A stretch of DNA of 64,000 bases from JANPIX01 sp031425195 (GTDB lineage Bacteria; Pseudomonadota; Alphaproteobacteria; Rhodobacterales; Rhodobacteraceae), in assembly GCA_031425195.1 (NCBI GenBank), contig JANPIX010000008.1, positions 1 to 64,000 of the forward strand, given 5' to 3'. Shown one piece after another: positions 60,167-64,000 of the stretch. Position 1 is the stretch's first letter. Every line of letters starts with the position of its first letter. The position numbers and the translations under genes were made by a program. Under the pieces are notes generated by a model that saw only the letters and a program-made list of their open reading frames with translations, was not told where the DNA came from and did not search any database.

Positions 60167-62008
60167 TCAATCCGTTCTTTGCGCGGCAAGCGCCGCCTCG
60201 TATTCTGCGCGGGCGACTTGCACGGCGGGCCGCACCGAAACTTCGGGCACCGCCACATCCCACCAATGACCGCCGGCCCCGGTAGTGATCAGGGGGTCGG
60301 TGTCGACCACGATCACATGGCTTCGGTCACTGGTGCGTGACCGCGCCAAGGCTGCCTCCAGCCCGGCGATGCCGTCAACCTTTTCGGCAACCGCCCCCAT
60401 GGATGCGGCGTGGGCGGCAAAGTCGATGGCGCTTGGGTTCACGTGGCGGGCGGTGTCCAGCAGGTTGTTGAAGCTTTCCCCGCCTGTGGCCATCTGCAAC
60501 CGGTTGATGCAGCCAAAGCCGCGATTGTCGAGCAGAACAACGGTAATCTTGAGCCCCAGCATGACGGACGTGGCAAGTTCCGAGTTCATCATCATATAAG
60601 ACCCGTCGCCCACCATGACGACCACGTCGCGGTCGGGGCGGGCCATCTTGACGCCCACGCCGCCTGCGATTTCGTAGCCCATCGTCGAAAAACCATAATC
60701 GAGGTGGTAGGAGTTGGGCGCAGACGCGCGCCAAAGTTTGTGGAGTTCGCCGGGCAGCCCGCCAGAGGCGCAGACGAGAATCGTGTCAGGCGTTGCCGCA
60801 CGTTGAACCGCGCCGATCACCTGCGCATCAGACGGGAGCGCGTTGGCCACGGGCGCGGCGGTCGCGGCGTCAACAGCAGAGGACCACGCGGCGATCAGCC
60901 CAGCATCCGGCAGCGCGGCCCGGTAATCGCCCAGCGCGGCAGACAGGTCGGCCAAGCCATCACGGGCATCGGCGACAAGCGAAAGCGCATTGTGCTTGGT
61001 CGCGTCGAATGCTGCCACGTTCAGCGACAGGATGCGCCGACCAGCCCCTTTGAAAAGCGCCCATGACCCTGTGGTGAAATCCTGAAACCGGGTGCCGACG
61101 CCGATCACCAGATCGGCGTTTTCCGCCACGGTGTTGGCCGCCGAAGACCCGGTCACACCAACCGACCCAAGGTTCATCGGATGGTCCCAGGGAAGCGAAG
61201 ATTTCCCGGCCTGCGTTTCGGCCACCGGGATGCCGTGCCGCGTGGCAAAATCGGCCAGGGCGTTGGTTGCGCCGGAAAACAGAACGCCACCGCCCGCGAT
61301 GATCATGGGGCGATGCGCCGCCTTGATCGCCGCAACCGCGGCGTCAAGTTCGCGGGCGTCGGCGCGCGGGCGGCGGATGTGCCAGACCTTTGGTTCAAAG
61401 AAGGAAAGCGGCCAGTCAAAAGCCTCGGCCTGCGTGTCCTGACAGAAGGCAAGGGTCACCGGCCCACAATCCACCGGATCGGTCATCACGGCCATCGCGC
61501 GGGGCAAGGCCGACAGCAACTGTTCAGGACGCTGGATACGGTCGAAATAGCGGCTGACGGGGCGGAAACAGTCGTTGACGGTCACCGTGCCGTCGCCGAA
61601 ATCTTCCACTTGTTGCAACACTGGGTCCGGCGCACGATTGGCGAAGACATCGCCGGGGATCAGCAGAACCGGCAGGCGGTTCACATGCGCAAGCCCCGCC
61701 GCCGTGACCATGTTCAACGCGCCCGGCCCGATGGAGGTGGTCACGGCCATTGCCCGGCGGCGGTTCATGGTCTTGGCAAAGGCGATGGCGGCATGGGCCA
61801 TGCCCTGTTCGTTATGGGCCCGCCATGTAGGAAAGCTGTCACCCGCGCCGTGCAGCGCCTCGCCCAGACCTGCCACGTTGCCGTGGCCGAAAATCGCCCA
61901 GCAACCGTCGAGAAACCGCTCTTCTTCTGGTGTCATCTGGACCGACAGATAGCGGATCATGGCCTGCGCGGCCGTCAGTCGGATGGTCTGTTCGCGGGGC
62001 GGTGTCAT
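60167..62008 (-). CDS. iolD: 3D-(3,5/4)-trihydroxycyclohexane-1,2-dione hydrolase
   Basis: A 613-residue ThDP enzyme that opens the inositol ring. N-terminal pyrimidine domain, a middle domain with VIGVGTRFQDF, and a C-terminal ThDP site VGDGSYMMMNSELATS with the Mg motif completed by NRGFGC. The ATG at 62008 overlaps the iolC stop by 4 bp. Confidence 0.95.
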   Translation of the reverse strand: MTPPREQTIRLTAAQAMIRYLSVQMTPEEERFLDGCWAIFGHGNVAGLGEALHGAGDSFPTWRAHNEQGMAHAAIAFAKTMNRRRAMAVTTSIGPGALNMVTAAGLAHVNRLPVLLIPGDVFANRAPDPVLQQVEDFGDGTVTVNDCFRPVSRYFDRIQRPEQLLSALPRAMAVMTDPVDCGPVTLAFCQDTQAEAFDWPLSFFEPKVWHIRRPRADARELDAAVAAIKAAHRPMIIAGGGVLFSGATNALADFATRHGIPVAETQAGKSSLPWDHPMNLGSVGVTGSSAANTVAENADLVIGVGTRFQDFTTGSWALFKGAGRRILSLNVAAFDATKHNALSLVADARDGLADLSAALGDYRAALPDAGLIAAWSSAVDAATAAPVANALPSDAQVIGAVQRAATPDTILVCASGGLPGELHKLWRASAPNSYHLDYGFSTMGYEIAGGVGVKMARPDRDVVVMVGDGSYMMMNSELATSVMLGLKITVVLLDNRGFGCINRLQMATGGESFNNLLDTARHVNPSAIDFAAHAASMGAVAEKVDGIAGLEAALARSRTSDRSHVIVVDTDPLITTGAGGHWWDVAVPEVSVRPAVQVARAEYEAALAAQRTD

Positions 62009-63912
62009 GGCTGCATTCCTTTTTCGGCGCGCGCACCATCCCAGACGGTGCAAAGGTTCTGATACCGGCTGGCCATGTCGGCCACCGCTTGGTCATCGGT
62101 GATCTGCCCGGCCATCCAGGCCCGCGCCGCATCGCCAAAGATGGTGCGTCCGACGGCAAAACCCTTGACCAGATCATGCCGTGCCGCAAGGCCCAGACTG
62201 GCAGCAAGACCGGGCAGCGGCGCATCAAGCCCGAGAACAAGGATGCCACGCGTGTGCGGATCATTACGCAGGATTGTCGCGGTGACGGTATCCCACTCTG
62301 CATTGGACCCAAAGGGTTCAAGTTTCCACCAATCGGGACAGATGCCGATGTCGTAGAACCGCTGGATCAGCTGCGCCGTCGTCTGCTGATCGACGCTTCT
62401 TACTTTGGACGGGATCAGTTCCAGCAGAAATTCCAGCCTGTTCCGTCTGGCGGCATGAAACAGGCGGGTGATCGTCGCCTCTTGTTCCGCCTGCATGTCG
62501 GGCGCGTCGTCCGGGTGGCAAAAGCACAAGACCTTGACCACATGCTCCAACGGCCATTCCGACAGACCGCCGAGATCCGGCCCAAGTTCCGGCTCGAGCG
62601 TCAAGGGCCGCGATCCCGGCCATTCCACCGGATGCCCGATCCACAGACCCTGCCCCGCCGCGCGGTGCAGCGCATCCCGGCCGTGGCGGCTGTCACACAG
62701 CAACCCGTACCCCGCGCGGCCCCCCGCCACCCGCTCCACCGCCGTCAGGCACAGCGATTTGAAGACGCCGATGCGGTCACGCGGCGTGCCCGCAGTATCG
62801 GCGAAATCCTCAAGCTGACTGCGATGGTCAAAGGCAAAGATGCGCAGTTCGGGCCAATCGCGGTTGCGGTTGGTCGACCAGTGAATCTGTTCCAGTTCGG
62901 TATCGTGGCGCAGTGCCGGGGTGACCACACCGCGACGCAGGAAATATGTCAGTTCCTCCCAACTGGGATAGGCCGGGGTGCAGCCATGCCGCGATACGGC
63001 AAAGGCACCGCAGGCATTGGCGTATTTCAGGCTGGTGGCCCAATCCTGATCGGTCAACCAGCCCTTGAGCAAGCCCGACATGAAACCGTCGCCTGCGCCC
63101 AGGACGTTGAACACCTCGATGGGAAACCCCTGCCCGCTGATGCCGGCATCCCAACTTTCCACCGGGCCAACAAAGGCCACGGCCCCCGCAGCACCCCGCT
63201 TGCAGACAAGCGTGGCACCAGACACCGCCCGCACCGCCCGCAAGGCGGCCAGCGTGTCGGTCGTGCCGCCCGCGATATGAAACTCTTCTTCCGTGCCGAC
63301 GATCAGGTCGAACAGATGCAGCGTTTCCTGAAGTTTGCGGGTGACTGCGGCGCTTTCAATGAAACGGCTTTCACCGTCGCCATGCCCGGCAAGCCCCCAA
63401 AGATTGGGCCGGTAATCAATGTCGAGTGCGGTTCGCTTTCCGCTCTGCCTTGCCAGACGGAGCGCCTTCATCACCGCCGCTTCGGTGCGCGGATGGGAAA
63501 GATGCGTGCCCGTCGCGACGACCGAGCGTGTCTCGGCGATCAGGGCCGGGTCAATGTCATCTTCACACAGCGCCATGTCGGCACAGTTTTCGCGGTAGAA
63601 GATCAGGGGAAACTGTTCGCTGTCGCGGATGCCCAGTATGACCAGGGCCGTCAGACGATCCGGATCGGTTACCACGCCCCGGACATCGACACCTTCCCGC
63701 ATCAGTTCTTCGCGCAGGAAACGACCCATGTGTTCGTTGCCAACCCGCGTGATCAGCCCCGATTTCAAACCCAGCCGTGCGGTGCCGGTGGCCATGTTGG
63801 TCGGGCTTCCGCCGACGTATTTCCGGAACGACCCCATATCTTCAAGACGGCCGCCAATCTGCTGGCCATACAGATCGACGGACGAACGACCAATGGTGAT
63901 GACGTCAAGCAC
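62005..63912 (-). CDS. iolC: 5-dehydro-2-deoxygluconokinase fused to a DUF2090 aldolase-like domain
   Basis: A 635-residue protein starting at GTG 63912, 6 bp after AAGGA. Residues 1-330 form a PfkB sugar kinase (GGSPTNMATGTARLG near 34; catalytic NVLGAGDGFMSG near 268). Residues 340-635 (RIFAFDHRSQLEDFAD, then KVLCFCHPDD, then LEFLLELIP) are a DUF2090 TIM-barrel domain related to class I aldolases. It may also carry the IolJ-type aldolase step. First gene of the iol unit. Confidence 0.93.
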   Translation of the reverse strand: MLDVITIGRSSVDLYGQQIGGRLEDMGSFRKYVGGSPTNMATGTARLGLKSGLITRVGNEHMGRFLREELMREGVDVRGVVTDPDRLTALVILGIRDSEQFPLIFYRENCADMALCEDDIDPALIAETRSVVATGTHLSHPRTEAAVMKALRLARQSGKRTALDIDYRPNLWGLAGHGDGESRFIESAAVTRKLQETLHLFDLIVGTEEEFHIAGGTTDTLAALRAVRAVSGATLVCKRGAAGAVAFVGPVESWDAGISGQGFPIEVFNVLGAGDGFMSGLLKGWLTDQDWATSLKYANACGAFAVSRHGCTPAYPSWEELTYFLRRGVVTPALRHDTELEQIHWSTNRNRDWPELRIFAFDHRSQLEDFADTAGTPRDRIGVFKSLCLTAVERVAGGRAGYGLLCDSRHGRDALHRAAGQGLWIGHPVEWPGSRPLTLEPELGPDLGGLSEWPLEHVVKVLCFCHPDDAPDMQAEQEATITRLFHAARRNRLEFLLELIPSKVRSVDQQTTAQLIQRFYDIGICPDWWKLEPFGSNAEWDTVTATILRNDPHTRGILVLGLDAPLPGLAASLGLAARHDLVKGFAVGRTIFGDAARAWMAGQITDDQAVADMASRYQNLCTVWDGARAEKGMQP

Positions 63913-63945
63913 GGAATTTCCTTCGCTGCAGCCGGTCGCAGAATT

Positions 63946-63961
63946 TGGAATTTATATTCCA
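63946..63961. promoter_or_regulatory. Putative IolR operator upstream of iolC
   Basis: TGGAATTTATATTCCA contains GGAA-N6-TTCC with symmetric flanks. That spacing matches the site reported for the RpiR-type inositol repressor IolR of rhizobia. It lies 34 bp before the iolC start codon. Confidence 0.55.
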
Positions 63962-63981
63962 TTATCATAAAAATCAACATC

Positions 63982-63994
63982 GAAATTCTATTTC
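63982..63994. promoter_or_regulatory. Second inverted repeat upstream of iolC
   Basis: GAAAT-TCT-ATTTC is a perfect 5+5 palindrome 70 bp before the iolC start. It may be a weaker operator half or a divergent-gene element. Confidence 0.35.
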
Positions 63995-64000
63995 CGATTC

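Noticed and set aside
1..64000. CRISPR arrays, insertion sequences, rRNA genes or a replication origin
   Set aside because: No regularly spaced repeats, transposase motifs, rRNA sequence or DnaA-box cluster were found on reading both strands.

Overview
The window is a GC-rich chromosomal segment of an alphaproteobacterium, most likely a marine Rhodobacteraceae (Roseobacter group). The grounds are a class I PHB cluster with PhaR and phasin, a stand-alone ctaD, the nrdR-ribD and dac-tmk-holB-tatD gene orders, thyX, an iolC carrying a C-terminal DUF2090-type domain, and codon use rich in G and C at third positions. Genus cannot be fixed from the sequence alone.

Layout. (1) 1-3092: an accessory edge with the 3' part of a type I restriction specificity subunit (hsdS) and, on the opposite strand, a translationally coupled pair of a DUF5131 (Gp37/Gp68-like, three-Cys motif) protein and its partner TcmP. 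It stops at a tRNA-Ser(TGA) whose 3' end faces the accessory genes. (2) 3442-10081: SPOR lipoprotein, D-Ala-D-Ala carboxypeptidase, tmk, holB, tatD, an MBL-fold hydrolase and an AEC transporter, tightly packed on the plus strand. (3) 10430-22783: the most unusual part. It holds five dynamin-like proteins in two classes (A, B, C, D and a degenerate E), two roadblock/LC7-like proteins (R1, R2) set between the two A/B-type pairs, an unrecognised 135-aa protein (X) and a small tail-charged protein (S). (4) 22798-27419: a polyamine-type ABC transporter, reading potA-potD-potB-potC on the minus strand. (5) 27586-33404: tRNA-Leu(GAG), lipB, a cytochrome c, ctaD, small DUF proteins, a YqeY protein and carA. 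(6) 33405-34630: a low-GC islet with a secreted four-Cys protein. (7) 34631-45257: a GT2 membrane glycosyltransferase, GntR, a HAD nucleotidase, a UbiH-type monooxygenase, an aminotransferase, tandem Lrp/AsnC regulators divergent from ilvC, an SDR and LysR. (8) 44694-49109: phaR, phaP, phaC and phaZ, with TGC/GCA palindromes in front of phaR and phaP and in the phaC/phaZ gap. (9) 49098-58272: two alpha/beta hydrolases, thrS, csp, a Spx/ArsC-like protein, DUF2177, a PAP2 membrane enzyme, thyX, gloA, ribD and nrdR. (10) 58431-63912: the inositol operon iolC-iolD-iolE-iolB on the minus strand, headed by a GGAA-N6-TTCC palindrome.

How the genes work together. The dynamin block looks like a duplicated heterotypic GTPase pair (A+B and C+D) combined with roadblock scaffold or regulator candidates and a P-loop-deficient fifth member. 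I read it as a candidate membrane-remodelling or GTPase-switch system of unknown purpose. The PHB genes form a complete synthesis, granule, depolymerisation and control unit. The iol genes cover the middle steps of inositol breakdown, with the dehydrogenase and terminal aldolase steps encoded outside the window.
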